NCBI GenBank assembly: GCA_049644345.1
Contig: JBARRS010000195.1
Location: forward strand, 1 to 9,243
Length of the DNA: 9,243 bases
Reading direction: 5' to 3'
Source of the DNA: JBARRS01 sp049644345
GTDB lineage: Bacteria > Actinomycetota > Thermoleophilia > Gaiellales > Gaiellaceae
Shown here piece by piece: positions 1 through 6,267 of this stretch; positions within the stretch are counted from its first letter, which is position 1, and each line of letters begins with the position of its first letter. The position numbers were made by a program, and so were the translations under genes. The notes under the pieces are model-generated. The model had not been told where the DNA came from. It did not search any database and was given only the letters and a program-made list of their open reading frames with translations.

Positions 1-1064
1 CGTTGACGCTCACGCTCCTCTCGGCCGCGGTGCCGGCCGAGCGACGCGGCCTGGCTCTAGGCGCCTGGGGCGGCATCGGCGGCCTCGCCGTCGCGCTCGG
101 GCCGCTCGTTGGTGGCGCGATCGTCCAGGGGATCTCATGGCAATGGATCTTCTGGATCAACGTGCCGATCGGCCTGGTCCTCGCGCCGCTCGCGCTGTTC
201 AGGCTGGAGGAGTCGCGCGGGCCGTACGGCCGGCTCGACCTGCCCGGCCTCGGTCTCGCCAGCGCCGGGCTGTTCGGGATCGTCTGGGGGCTCGTCCGAG
301 GGAACACGGTCGGCTGGGGCTCGCCCGAGATCGTGGGCTCGCTCGCGGGGGGCGCAATCGTGCTCGCGCTGTTCGTCCTCTGGGAGCTGCGCTCGCCGGC
401 GCCGATGCTGCCGATGCGGTTCTTCCGCAACAGGGCGTTCGCGCTGACGAACGTCTCGTCGCTCTTCATGTTCTTCGGGATGTTCGGCTCGATCTTCCTG
501 CTCGCGCAGTTCTTCCAGACCGTCCAGGGCTACTCGCCCCTCTCCGCAGGGCTGCGCATCCTGCCCTGGACGGCGATGCCGATCTTCGTTGCGCCCATCG
601 CGGGTGCCCTCTCCGATCGGATCGGGGGTCAGCGCCTGATGGCGGCCGGGCTCGCGCTGCAGGCCGTCGGGATCGGCTGGATCGGGCTCGTCTCGACGCC
701 GACGATCCCGTACGCGGATCTCGTCGCTCCGTTCACCCTCTCGGGGATCGGCATGGGGCTCTTCTTCGCGCCGGTCGCGAACGTCGTGCTGAGCTCGGTT
801 CGGCCCCAGGAGGAAGGCCAAGCGTCCGGCGCCAACAACGCGATCCGCGAGCTCGGCGGCGTGTTCGGCGTCGCGGTCCTCGCGTCGGTGTTCAGCCGCT
901 ACGGCGGCTACGGGACCCCCCAGACGTTCGTCGACGGGTTGCAGCCGGCGGTCCTGATCGGCGCGGCGCTGGTAGGTGTCGGGGCGCTGGCTGCGCTGGC
1001 GATCCCACGCCGGCGGTTGCGGCAGCCCGGGCGCGAGGCCGAGCCGGAACTGAGCGCCGCGTAG
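1..1064 (+). CDS. MFS drug exporter, DHA2/EmrB-QacA type, 5'-truncated
   Basis: C-terminal ~353 residues of a major facilitator superfamily proton-driven efflux pump in the inner membrane. The reading frame is open from the window edge (first full codon at base 3) and ends at TAG 1062-1064. The TTG at base 3 is not a credible start, because the protein opens inside the loop before TM5. Seen: the TM5 antiporter motif C region (GAWGGIGG...LGPLVGGAI, about residues 21-39), the WQWIFWINVPIGL segment typical of 14-TM DHA2 proteins, the GYSPLSAGLRILP loop, then SDRIGGQRLM, a cytoplasmic loop resembling motif A. The C-terminus is a short basic/acidic tail (RRRLRQPGREAE). DHA2 members are usually about 450-530 residues, so roughly 100-170 N-terminal residues are missing. 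Substrate cannot be told from sequence. It converges on the eIF-2B-like gene and looks unrelated to the sugar operon. Sure of the family, not of the substrate. Confidence 0.93.
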   Translation, partial: LTLTLLSAAVPAERRGLALGAWGGIGGLAVALGPLVGGAIVQGISWQWIFWINVPIGLVLAPLALFRLEESRGPYGRLDLPGLGLASAGLFGIVWGLVRGNTVGWGSPEIVGSLAGGAIVLALFVLWELRSPAPMLPMRFFRNRAFALTNVSSLFMFFGMFGSIFLLAQFFQTVQGYSPLSAGLRILPWTAMPIFVAPIAGALSDRIGGQRLMAAGLALQAVGIGWIGLVSTPTIPYADLVAPFTLSGIGMGLFFAPVANVVLSSVRPQEEGQASGANNAIRELGGVFGVAVLASVFSRYGGYGTPQTFVDGLQPAVLIGAALVGVGALAALAIPRRRLRQPGREAEPELSAA

Positions 1065-1071
1065 CAGCAAG

Positions 1072-1100
1072 CGGCCGTGCCGGCCTTGCCGGTACGGCCG
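1072..1100 (+). terminator. GC-rich hairpin in the convergent gap, likely terminator for the MFS gene
   Basis: Left arm CGGCCGTGCCGG (1072-1083) and right arm CCGGTACGGCCG (1089-1100) flank a 5-nt loop (CCTTG). In the plus-strand RNA all 12 positions pair, counting one G-U. In the minus-strand RNA that position becomes an A-C mismatch, so the hairpin favours plus-strand transcripts. It begins 7 nt after the MFS stop codon. No T-tract follows, so this is not a textbook intrinsic terminator; U-less hairpin terminators are often proposed in high-GC actinobacteria. Confidence 0.6.
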
Positions 1101-1102
1101 TC

Positions 1103-1129
1103 GCTACGCGCTGCTCAGCAGCGCGTAGC
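1103..1129. repeat. Perfect 13-bp inverted repeat over the stop codon of the eIF-2B-like gene
   Basis: Arms GCTACGCGCTGCT (1103-1115) and AGCAGCGCGTAGC (1117-1129) are exact reverse complements around a single central base, which gives about 12 bp of stem with a 3-nt loop. It covers the last codons and the TAG of the minus-strand gene and starts 2 nt after the hairpin at 1072-1100. Being symmetric, it folds in transcripts from either side, so a convergent bidirectional terminator is the likely role. There is no T-tract on either side. Confidence 0.6.
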
Positions 1130-1958
1130 CCTCGCGCAGGAAGGGCGTGCGGTCGACGAGGGCGCCGATCTCCTCGGGGGGAAAGGCGCCCTCCTCGGTC
1201 ACGATCTGTTCGATCAGATCCGGCGGCGTCAGGTCCCGGTCGGCGCGCAGCTCGCCCGCCTCGACGGCGGGGAAGGGCGCGAGCTTGATCAGCTCCGAGG
1301 CAACGACCGCCGGGATCCCGTCGGCGGCGGCGGCCTCGGCGAGCATCCGGGTGCCGAGCTTGTTGCAGAGCGTGCCGTCGCGATAGACGGTGTCGGCGCC
1401 GACGAGCAGGAGCGACGCCCACTCGAGCGCCTTCGGCGCCTCCTCGTCCTCGACGAGCTCGACCTCCAGGCCCGCGTCACGCAGGTCGTCGGCGAATGTG
1501 CGCCCTTCCTCTCCCGGGGCCGAAACCGTACACAGGACGCGGGCGGGCGGTGTCCGCAGCAGCGCCTCGCGTACCGTTGCCGAGGCGGAGTGCGTCAGCA
1601 CGGTCGCGTCGTTGAGGCGGTCGGAGAGCTGGATCGCGATCGCCGCCGAGGCCCGGCGCCCACCCTCGACGAGTGCATCGGCTTCGTCTCTCACCAGCCG
1701 GCGGAGCTCAGCCGGCTCGAGGTGAGTCTGGAGCCGGGCGGTGGCGAGTAGGCGCCCCACGGCGCCGGCGACAGCGCCGACCGCCGGCGCGCTGGCCGCG
1801 AGCTCGCGCCCGGCGCTGCCGAGATGGGCGAGCAGTTCTTCCGAGTCCCTCGCCGCCTCGTCCGCCACCTCGACGAGTGCCTCGACCGCGCGGCGCGATA
1901 GCCAGCTGCCGCCGCGCATCCGCGCTCGGCGCAGCTCGTCCACTCGCTCGCTCAGCAT
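1104..1958 (-). CDS. eIF-2B alpha/beta/delta family protein (IF-2B-like sugar-phosphate isomerase fold)
   Basis: 284 residues from ATG at 1958 to TAG at 1104-1106. This start is preferred over the upstream in-frame ATG at 2057, because the extra 33 residues are low-complexity Arg/Gly and would overlap the divergent gene. A GGGA lies 3 nt upstream and a GATAAT -10-like box 18 nt upstream. The N-terminal half is helical (RRAVEALVEVADEAARDSEELLAHL). The C-terminal half is the Rossmann-like IF-2B domain: VLTHSASATV (120-129), a VSAPGEEGR segment (145-153, the family's E-S-R-P-x-x-E-G-R region), GADTVYRDGTLCNKLGT (187-203, the hallmark GAD...NK.GT), and VVASELIKLAPFP (218-230). Relatives include eIF2B subunits, MtnA and ribose-1,5-bisphosphate isomerase. 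The catalytic Cys of the MtnA THCN motif is Ser124 here, while the Asp of GAD is kept (D189). Bacteria lack eIF2, so a metabolic role is more likely, but substrate is unknown. Divergent from the sugar operon. Confidence 0.85.
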   Translation of the reverse strand: MLSERVDELRRARMRGGSWLSRRAVEALVEVADEAARDSEELLAHLGSAGRELAASAPAVGAVAGAVGRLLATARLQTHLEPAELRRLVRDEADALVEGGRRASAAIAIQLSDRLNDATVLTHSASATVREALLRTPPARVLCTVSAPGEEGRTFADDLRDAGLEVELVEDEEAPKALEWASLLLVGADTVYRDGTLCNKLGTRMLAEAAAADGIPAVVASELIKLAPFPAVEAGELRADRDLTPPDLIEQIVTEEGAFPPEEIGALVDRTPFLREGYALLSSA

Positions 1959-2008
1959 CGTTCCCACGTTTGCATGATTATCTCGCCCGGTAGGCTCCCC
2001 CGCTAGCG
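1959..2008. promoter_or_regulatory. Compact divergent promoter region (eIF-2B-like gene / sugar operon)
   Basis: Only 50 nt separate the two divergent start codons, and this is the one AT-containing patch nearby. Plus strand: TTTGCA (1969-1974), 16-nt spacer, TAGGCT (1991-1996) fits a loose sigma-70 -35/-10 pair. The -10 ends 12 nt before ATG 2009, so transcription would start only a few bases ahead of the codon. No Shine-Dalgarno sequence is visible there, consistent with a leaderless or near-leaderless mRNA. Minus strand: GATAAT (complement of 1977-1982) could be a -10 for the eIF-2B-like gene, but I see no good -35. The plus-strand -35 and minus-strand -10 lie almost side by side. An 8-bp palindrome CGCTAGCG (2001-2008) abuts ATG 2009. 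Elements are read by eye. Confidence 0.45.
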
Positions 2009-2983
2009 ATGGCGCAAACCGACGTCTTCGACCGCCCCGCGGTCGTCGGCGAGGCATTCGACGGTGGCGCGGACGTCTCGATCGTCGTTCCGCTTCACAA
2101 CGAGGAGCGAACGCTGGACGAGCTGTACCGGCGCACGGTCGAGACGCTCGAGCCGACTGGGCGCCCCTTCGAGCTCGTCTTCGTCGACGACGGCTCCACC
2201 GACGGCAGCTTCGCCGAGCTCGCGCGCCTGCACGCGCGCGACGAGCGTGTCCGCGCCGTCCGGTTCAAGCGCAACTTCGGCCAGCACCCCGCGATGCACG
2301 CGGGCTTCGTGCGCGCGCGCGGCGCGATCGTCGTCACGATGGACGGCGACCTCCAGAACGAGCCCGAGGACATCCCGAAGCTGATCGAGGCCGTCGAGGC
2401 CGGCGCCGACGTGGCCAGCGGCCGCCGCGGCGCGAGGCACGACTCCTGGGGCCGGACACTTCCGTCCCGCCTCATCAACGGGATGCTTCGCCGCTTCACG
2501 GGCGTCCGGATCGACGACTTTGGCTGCGCCTTCAACGCCTACAGCCGCTCGGCCCTCGAGCCGATGCTCGGCGCGATCGGCCGGCAGAAGTTCACGAAGG
2601 CGCTCGTCCTCTCCGGAGGGGCGAGCGTGGTCGAGGTCGACGTCGGCCACGCGCCGCGGCGTGACCGGTCCCGGTACGGACCGCTGCGGCTGACCCGGAC
2701 CGCGCTGCACGTGCTCGCGGGCTTCTGGCCGCAGCCGATCCAGTGGTTCGGGATCGCCCTCGGGCTCCTCTGCACGTTCGCCGCGACCGGTCTCGGAGCC
2801 TACGGCGCGTGGTGGTGGATCGACCACTCGAACTTCCCGGGCCCCCTCTTCGGAGGCGTGCTCGTCCTGTTCGTGCTCGGCATTCAGGGTTTCATCCTCG
2901 CGCTCGTGGGCGAGTACCTGGGACGGATTCACCGGGAGGTGGAGGGGCGACCTCTCTACACGATCGAGAAGGAGCTCGGGTGA
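2009..2983 (+). CDS. Polyprenyl-phosphate glycosyltransferase, GT2 (ArnC/GtrB/DPM1-like) with two C-terminal TM helices
   Basis: 324 residues; first gene of the operon. The family transfers a sugar from a nucleotide donor to undecaprenyl/polyprenyl phosphate at the cytoplasmic face of the membrane. Seen: N-terminal GT-A fold opening with VSIVVPLHNEE (23-33), VDDGSTDGS (59-67), FKRNFGQHPAMHAGF (86-100), the DxD-containing MDGDLQNEPEDIP (111-123), and the acceptor/membrane-proximal RRDRSRYG (217-224, family form RxxRxxSKYG). Two hydrophobic helices follow (about 246-268 and 280-302), then GEYLGRIHREVEGRPLY (301-317), a near-consensus tail of this family. Length matches ArnC/GtrB (about 310-330). 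ATG 2009 has no Shine-Dalgarno sequence but sits behind a promoter-like region. Its stop overlaps the GTG of the next gene (GTGA), so translational coupling is likely. The sugar is not readable from sequence; the neighbouring dehydratase and aminotransferase suggest an amino-deoxy sugar. Confidence 0.9.
   Translation: MAQTDVFDRPAVVGEAFDGGADVSIVVPLHNEERTLDELYRRTVETLEPTGRPFELVFVDDGSTDGSFAELARLHARDERVRAVRFKRNFGQHPAMHAGFVRARGAIVVTMDGDLQNEPEDIPKLIEAVEAGADVASGRRGARHDSWGRTLPSRLINGMLRRFTGVRIDDFGCAFNAYSRSALEPMLGAIGRQKFTKALVLSGGASVVEVDVGHAPRRDRSRYGPLRLTRTALHVLAGFWPQPIQWFGIALGLLCTFAATGLGAYGAWWWIDHSNFPGPLFGGVLVLFVLGIQGFILALVGEYLGRIHREVEGRPLYTIEKELG
2969..2974 (+). promoter_or_regulatory. Ribosome binding site fixing the GTG start of the dehydratase
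   Basis: AAGGAG ends 5 nt before GTG 2980. This strong Shine-Dalgarno sequence supports the GTG embedded in the upstream stop (GTGA) over the far-upstream in-frame ATG at 2743, which would run through the coding region of the preceding glycosyltransferase. Confidence 0.75.
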
Positions 2984-3978
2984 GGCAGAAGCGCGTACTC
3001 GTCACCGGCGGCGCCGGGTTCATCTCCTCGAACTTCATCAGGCATCTGCTGGGCGCGACGCCGTACGAGGTCGTCTCCCTCGACGCGCTCACCTACGCCG
3101 GCAACATCGAGAACCTCGCCGACGTGATCTCACACGAGCGGCTCTCGTTCGTCCACGGCGACATTCGCGATGAGGACCTCGTCCGCGACGTCGTGGAGGG
3201 CGTCGACGTGATCGTCAACGCCGCGGCCGAGTCGCACGTCGAGAAGTCCATCCAGCAGGGCGGCGCCGACTTCGTGCAGACGAACGTCGAGGGGACGCGG
3301 ATCCTGCTCGACGCCGTTCGCGAGCTTCCCGTCGAGCGTTTCGTCCTCGTCTCCTCGAGCGAGGTGTACGGAACGGCCGAGTACGCCCCGATGGACGAGG
3401 AGCATCCCCTCAATCCGCGGAGCCCGTACGCGGCGACGAAGGCAGGCGCGGATCGCCTCGCCTACAGCTACCAAGTCACCTACGGGCTGCCGATCGTGAT
3501 CGTGCGGCCGTTCAACAACTACGGGCCGCGTCAGCACCCGGAGAAGGTGATCCCACGCTTCGTCACGCAGGCGCTCTCGGACGAGCCGCTGACCGTTCAC
3601 GGCGACGGCCACGCGAGCCGGGATTGGCTCTACGTCGACGACCACGCCGAGGCGATCGAGGCCGTGATCGACGCGCCCCTGGGCTCCGTCGTCGGCGACG
3701 TGATCAATGTCGCAACGGGCGTTGATATCTCGATTTCGGAGATCGCCGATCTCGTTCTCGAGACGCTGGGAAAGCCGTCGTCGCTGAGAGAGAACGTGCC
3801 GGAGCGGCCGGGCCAAGTCGACCGCCACATCGGCTCGACCGAGAAGGCCGCGCGGCTGCTCGACTGGGAGGCCCGCACGTCCTTTGCCGACGGGCTCGAG
3901 CGCACCGTCGCGTGGTATCGCGAGAATGAGGCCTGGTGGAGGGCGATCCGGCAGACCGAAACCGTCTTCTCGTCCTAG
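2980..3978 (+). CDS. NDP-sugar 4,6-dehydratase-type SDR (RmlB/LegB/GMD-like)
   Basis: 332 residues from GTG 2980. An extended short-chain dehydrogenase that would convert an NDP-hexose to the NDP-4-keto-6-deoxy sugar with bound NAD. Seen: RVLVTGGAGFISSNF (5-19; the third Gly of GxxGxxG is Ser16), LDALTYAGNIENL (34-46, very RmlB-like), HGDIRDED (59-66), NAAAESHVEKSI (80-91), VSSSEVYGTA (124-133), catalytic SPYAATK (Y150, K154), RPFNNYGPRQHPEKVIPRF (176-194) and HGDGHASRDWLYVDDHAEA (207-225). Length matches RmlB. The active-site triplet is Ser-Ser-Glu (126-128), where RmlB has Thr-Asp-Glu; SE is what GDP-mannose 4,6-dehydratases and LegB-type enzymes carry. The NDP-sugar is therefore uncertain and the symbol rmlB is withheld. 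An NDP-sugar epimerase is the main alternative. Directly followed by an ATP-grasp enzyme and an aminotransferase. Confidence 0.85.
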   Translation: MRQKRVLVTGGAGFISSNFIRHLLGATPYEVVSLDALTYAGNIENLADVISHERLSFVHGDIRDEDLVRDVVEGVDVIVNAAAESHVEKSIQQGGADFVQTNVEGTRILLDAVRELPVERFVLVSSSEVYGTAEYAPMDEEHPLNPRSPYAATKAGADRLAYSYQVTYGLPIVIVRPFNNYGPRQHPEKVIPRFVTQALSDEPLTVHGDGHASRDWLYVDDHAEAIEAVIDAPLGSVVGDVINVATGVDISISEIADLVLETLGKPSSLRENVPERPGQVDRHIGSTEKAARLLDWEARTSFADGLERTVAWYRENEAWWRAIRQTETVFSS

Positions 3979-5153
3979 GCGCCGGCCCGGCGCAGGTCGG
4001 GCTCCTTGCCGCCGCCCGTGACCGCGGGCTCTTCGTGATCGCAGTCGACCGTGATCCCGGCGCTCCGGGCTTCCGCTTCGCCGACCGGCGCGCGATTCTC
4101 TCCGCCGAGGACGAGCCGGGCATCGCGCGGCTCGCCGACGCGGAGCGCGTGGACGGGCTCATCGCGCCGGGGATCGACTGGCCGGTCGCGATCGCCGCGC
4201 GCGTGGCGGAACGGCTCGGACTACCGCACCCGATCTCTCCCGAGACGGCCGCGCTCTCGGTCTCGAAGCTCAGGCAGCGCGAGCGCTTCGCAGAAGCGGG
4301 CCTCGCGCAGCCGGCGTTCGCGTTCTGCCCGACGCTCGAGGACGCGCTCGGCGCGGCGGGGGCGCTCGGCTATCCCTGCGTCGTCAAACCTCCGGACCGC
4401 CAGGGTCAGAAGGGGCTCGGCGTCGCCGGGGACCCCGACTCGCTTGCGGTCGCGTTCGCGGCCGCCGTCGGCCTCTCGCGGGCGGGCGGGTGCCTCGTCG
4501 AGGAGCTGGTCGAAGGGCCCGAGGTGACGGTAAACGCGTTCTCGGTTGACGGCGAGTTCGTATCGGTTGCCGTCACCGACAGGCTGACCGCGGATCCGCC
4601 CGCCTTCGGTGTTGCCCTCGCGCATGTCTGGCCCGCCGACGCGGGAATCTCGGCGATCGAGGCCGCCCGCGCGGCTGCGGAGGCGCTCGGAGTCGAGAAC
4701 GGCCCGACCTATACGCAGATCCGGCTTTCGCCGGACGGGCCGAAGGTCGGCGAGCTTGCGGCGCGGCTCGGCGGGGGTCACGACGCGGAGCTCTGTCACG
4801 CGGCGGTCGGCGTCGATTTGAACGGGCTCGCCCTATCCGCCGCGCTCGGCGAGCCCATCGAGCCGCCGGAGCCGGAGCCGCAGGTGGGCGGCGCCTGCAC
4901 GCGCTTCCTCGTTGCGCCGCCTGGGGCGCTCGAAAGCGTCGACGGTCTGGAGGAGGCGGAGGCGGTGGAGGGGATCGTCGCCGTGAACGTCTACCGGGGT
5001 CCCGGCACGGTCTTTGTCCCCCTGCGGCGCGGAGCCGACCGCGCAGGAGCAGTGCTCGCCGTCGGCGACAGTCGCGACCAGGCTCTGGAACGGGCCGATT
5101 GGGCGGCGGCTCGCCTACGCTTCGTGACGGCCGATGCAGAAGCTCTCGTCTAG
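3936..5153 (+). CDS. ATP-grasp ligase (PurK/carbamoyl-phosphate-synthase-like) in a sugar gene cluster
   Basis: 405 residues. GTG 3936 is the first usable start after the in-frame TGA at 3927-3929 and has GAGG 4 nt upstream. It overlaps the dehydratase by 43 nt, and no later start precedes the first beta strand. ATP-grasp enzymes join a carboxylate to an amine or similar nucleophile through an acyl-phosphate. Seen: N-terminal pre-ATP-grasp Rossmann-like domain (RLLVLGAGPAQVGLLAAA, 10-27; VIAVDRDP, 34-41), KLRQRERFAEAGL (111-123), ATP-binding YPCVVKPPDRQGQKGLGV (146-163; K151, K159), hinge/adenine region LVEELVEGPEVTVN (187-200), the metal-binding strand GELAARLGGGHDAEL (272-286; E273, R277, H282), and a C-terminal domain with GDSRDQALERADWAA (377-391), as in PurK-type and amino-acid ligases. 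The usual Asn of the E-x-N-x-R motif is Ala275. Substrates unknown. Its position between a dehydratase and a sugar aminotransferase suggests it modifies the resulting amino sugar. Confidence 0.85.
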   Translation: MEGDPADRNRLLVLGAGPAQVGLLAAARDRGLFVIAVDRDPGAPGFRFADRRAILSAEDEPGIARLADAERVDGLIAPGIDWPVAIAARVAERLGLPHPISPETAALSVSKLRQRERFAEAGLAQPAFAFCPTLEDALGAAGALGYPCVVKPPDRQGQKGLGVAGDPDSLAVAFAAAVGLSRAGGCLVEELVEGPEVTVNAFSVDGEFVSVAVTDRLTADPPAFGVALAHVWPADAGISAIEAARAAAEALGVENGPTYTQIRLSPDGPKVGELAARLGGGHDAELCHAAVGVDLNGLALSAALGEPIEPPEPEPQVGGACTRFLVAPPGALESVDGLEEAEAVEGIVAVNVYRGPGTVFVPLRRGADRAGAVLAVGDSRDQALERADWAAARLRFVTADAEALV

Positions 5154-6267
5154 ACGGGAAACGTTCCTCTCCTTCCAGCCGCCGGCGGTCGGGGAGGAGG
5201 AGATCGCCGCCGTCGCCGAGACGATCCGCTCCGGCTGGCTCACGAGCGGCCCTCGCGCCGCGGAGCTGGAGCGGCGCGTCGCCGAGTATCTGGGCGCGAA
5301 GCACGTGCTCGCCGTTGCCTCGGGAACTGCTGCGCTTCACCTGTCGCTCGCAGCGCTCGAGACCGGCCCTGGTGACGAGGTGATAACCAGCCCGATCACC
5401 TGGCCTGCCACCGCCAACGTGATCCTTCACTGCGGCGCGCGGCCGGTCTTCGCCGACGTCCGCGAATCGGACCTCAACCTCGATCCCGCGCGCGCGGCCG
5501 ACCTCGTGACTCAGCAGACGAAGGCGATCGTCCCCGTTCACCTGGCCGGACAGCCCTGCGACATGGAACCGCTGCTCGCGCTCGGGCTCCCCGTGGTCGA
5601 AGACGCCGCACACGCGTTCGAGAGCGTGTATCGCGGTCGCAAGATCGGGACGCTCTCCGAAGCGACCTGCTTCTCGCTCTACGCCACGAAGAACCTCGCC
5701 GCGGGCGAGGGCGGGCTGATCGCGACCGACCGGGACGACGTCGCCCGGAAAGTCGACGACCTGCGCGTGATGCGGCGCGGCCACGGCGCGCTCTACGACC
5801 TGCCGGTGCCCGGATACAAGGCGAACCTCTCCGACATCCTCGCCTCGATCGCTCTCGTCCAGCTCGACAAGCTCGAGCGCCACGGGCTGATCCGCCGGCG
5901 GCACGTTGCGGCGTATGACGCGGCCGTCGCGGAGCTCGACGGAATCGAGCCGCTCGCCCGTGATCCGCGCGACACGCATGCGCTCCACCTCTACGTCGTC
6001 CGTGTCGACGCCGAGCGCGCGGGCGGGACGCGCGACGACTACCAGCGCCTGCTCGCCGAGGAGCGCATCGGCACCAGCATCCACTTCCTCCCGGTCCACC
6101 GACTGAGCGCCTACCGCAAGCGCTTCCCCGACAAGCCGCCGCTGCCGGTGGCGGAGCGGGCGGGCGCCGAGGTTCTGTCGCTCCCGCTCTCGCCGGCGCA
6201 TACCGATGAGGATGTCGCGGACGCGATCGCCGCTCTCAGCGACGTGCACGCGCGCCTGAACGGATGA
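5134..6267 (+). CDS. DegT/DnrJ/EryC1/StrS family PLP-dependent sugar aminotransferase
   Basis: 377 residues from ATG 5134, overlapping the ATP-grasp gene by 20 nt; no clear Shine-Dalgarno sequence, so translation is probably coupled. Members transaminate a keto-sugar nucleotide (commonly NDP-4-keto-6-deoxyhexose, using L-glutamate). Seen: the N-terminal family signature EEEIAAVAETIRSGWLTSGP (21-40), VASGTAALHLSLAAL (61-75), DEVITSPITWPATANVI (81-97), VPVHLAGQ (133-140), the PLP-contacting VEDAAHAF (155-162), the PLP lysine in SLYATKNLAAGEGG (181-194; K186), and the substrate-loop region GYKANLSDILASI (227-239). Length fits the family (about 370-400). The FYATKN-type lysine motif and TSPITWPATANVI resemble 4-aminotransferases such as PseC, ArnB and LegC, so a 4-amino product is favoured over 3-amino (DesV/FdtB type). 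No key residue is missing. The substrate is probably the product of the dehydratase two genes upstream. Confidence 0.92.
   Translation: MQKLSSRRETFLSFQPPAVGEEEIAAVAETIRSGWLTSGPRAAELERRVAEYLGAKHVLAVASGTAALHLSLAALETGPGDEVITSPITWPATANVILHCGARPVFADVRESDLNLDPARAADLVTQQTKAIVPVHLAGQPCDMEPLLALGLPVVEDAAHAFESVYRGRKIGTLSEATCFSLYATKNLAAGEGGLIATDRDDVARKVDDLRVMRRGHGALYDLPVPGYKANLSDILASIALVQLDKLERHGLIRRRHVAAYDAAVAELDGIEPLARDPRDTHALHLYVVRVDAERAGGTRDDYQRLLAEERIGTSIHFLPVHRLSAYRKRFPDKPPLPVAERAGAEVLSLPLSPAHTDEDVADAIAALSDVHARLNG

Noticed and set aside
135..1070. 311-codon minus-strand open frame opposite the MFS gene
   Set aside because: Arg/Asp/Glu/Pro-rich shadow with no family motif; the plus strand encodes a clear 14-TM exporter.
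1077..1751. 224-codon plus-strand open frame opposite the eIF-2B-like gene
   Set aside because: No motif, and it starts inside the terminator-like hairpin; the minus-strand frame has unmistakable IF-2B family motifs.
2743..2979. N-terminal extension of the dehydratase back to base 2743
   Set aside because: It would lie entirely inside the preceding glycosyltransferase gene, is Arg/Pro-rich, and the GTG at 2980 has a strong AAGGAG at the right distance and starts just before the Rossmann strand.
4573..6249. 558-codon open frame on the minus strand opposite the ATP-grasp and aminotransferase genes
   Set aside because: Low-complexity Arg/Ala/Gly/Pro/Glu composition with no domain motif; it mirrors the third-position G/C bias of two clearly recognisable plus-strand genes.
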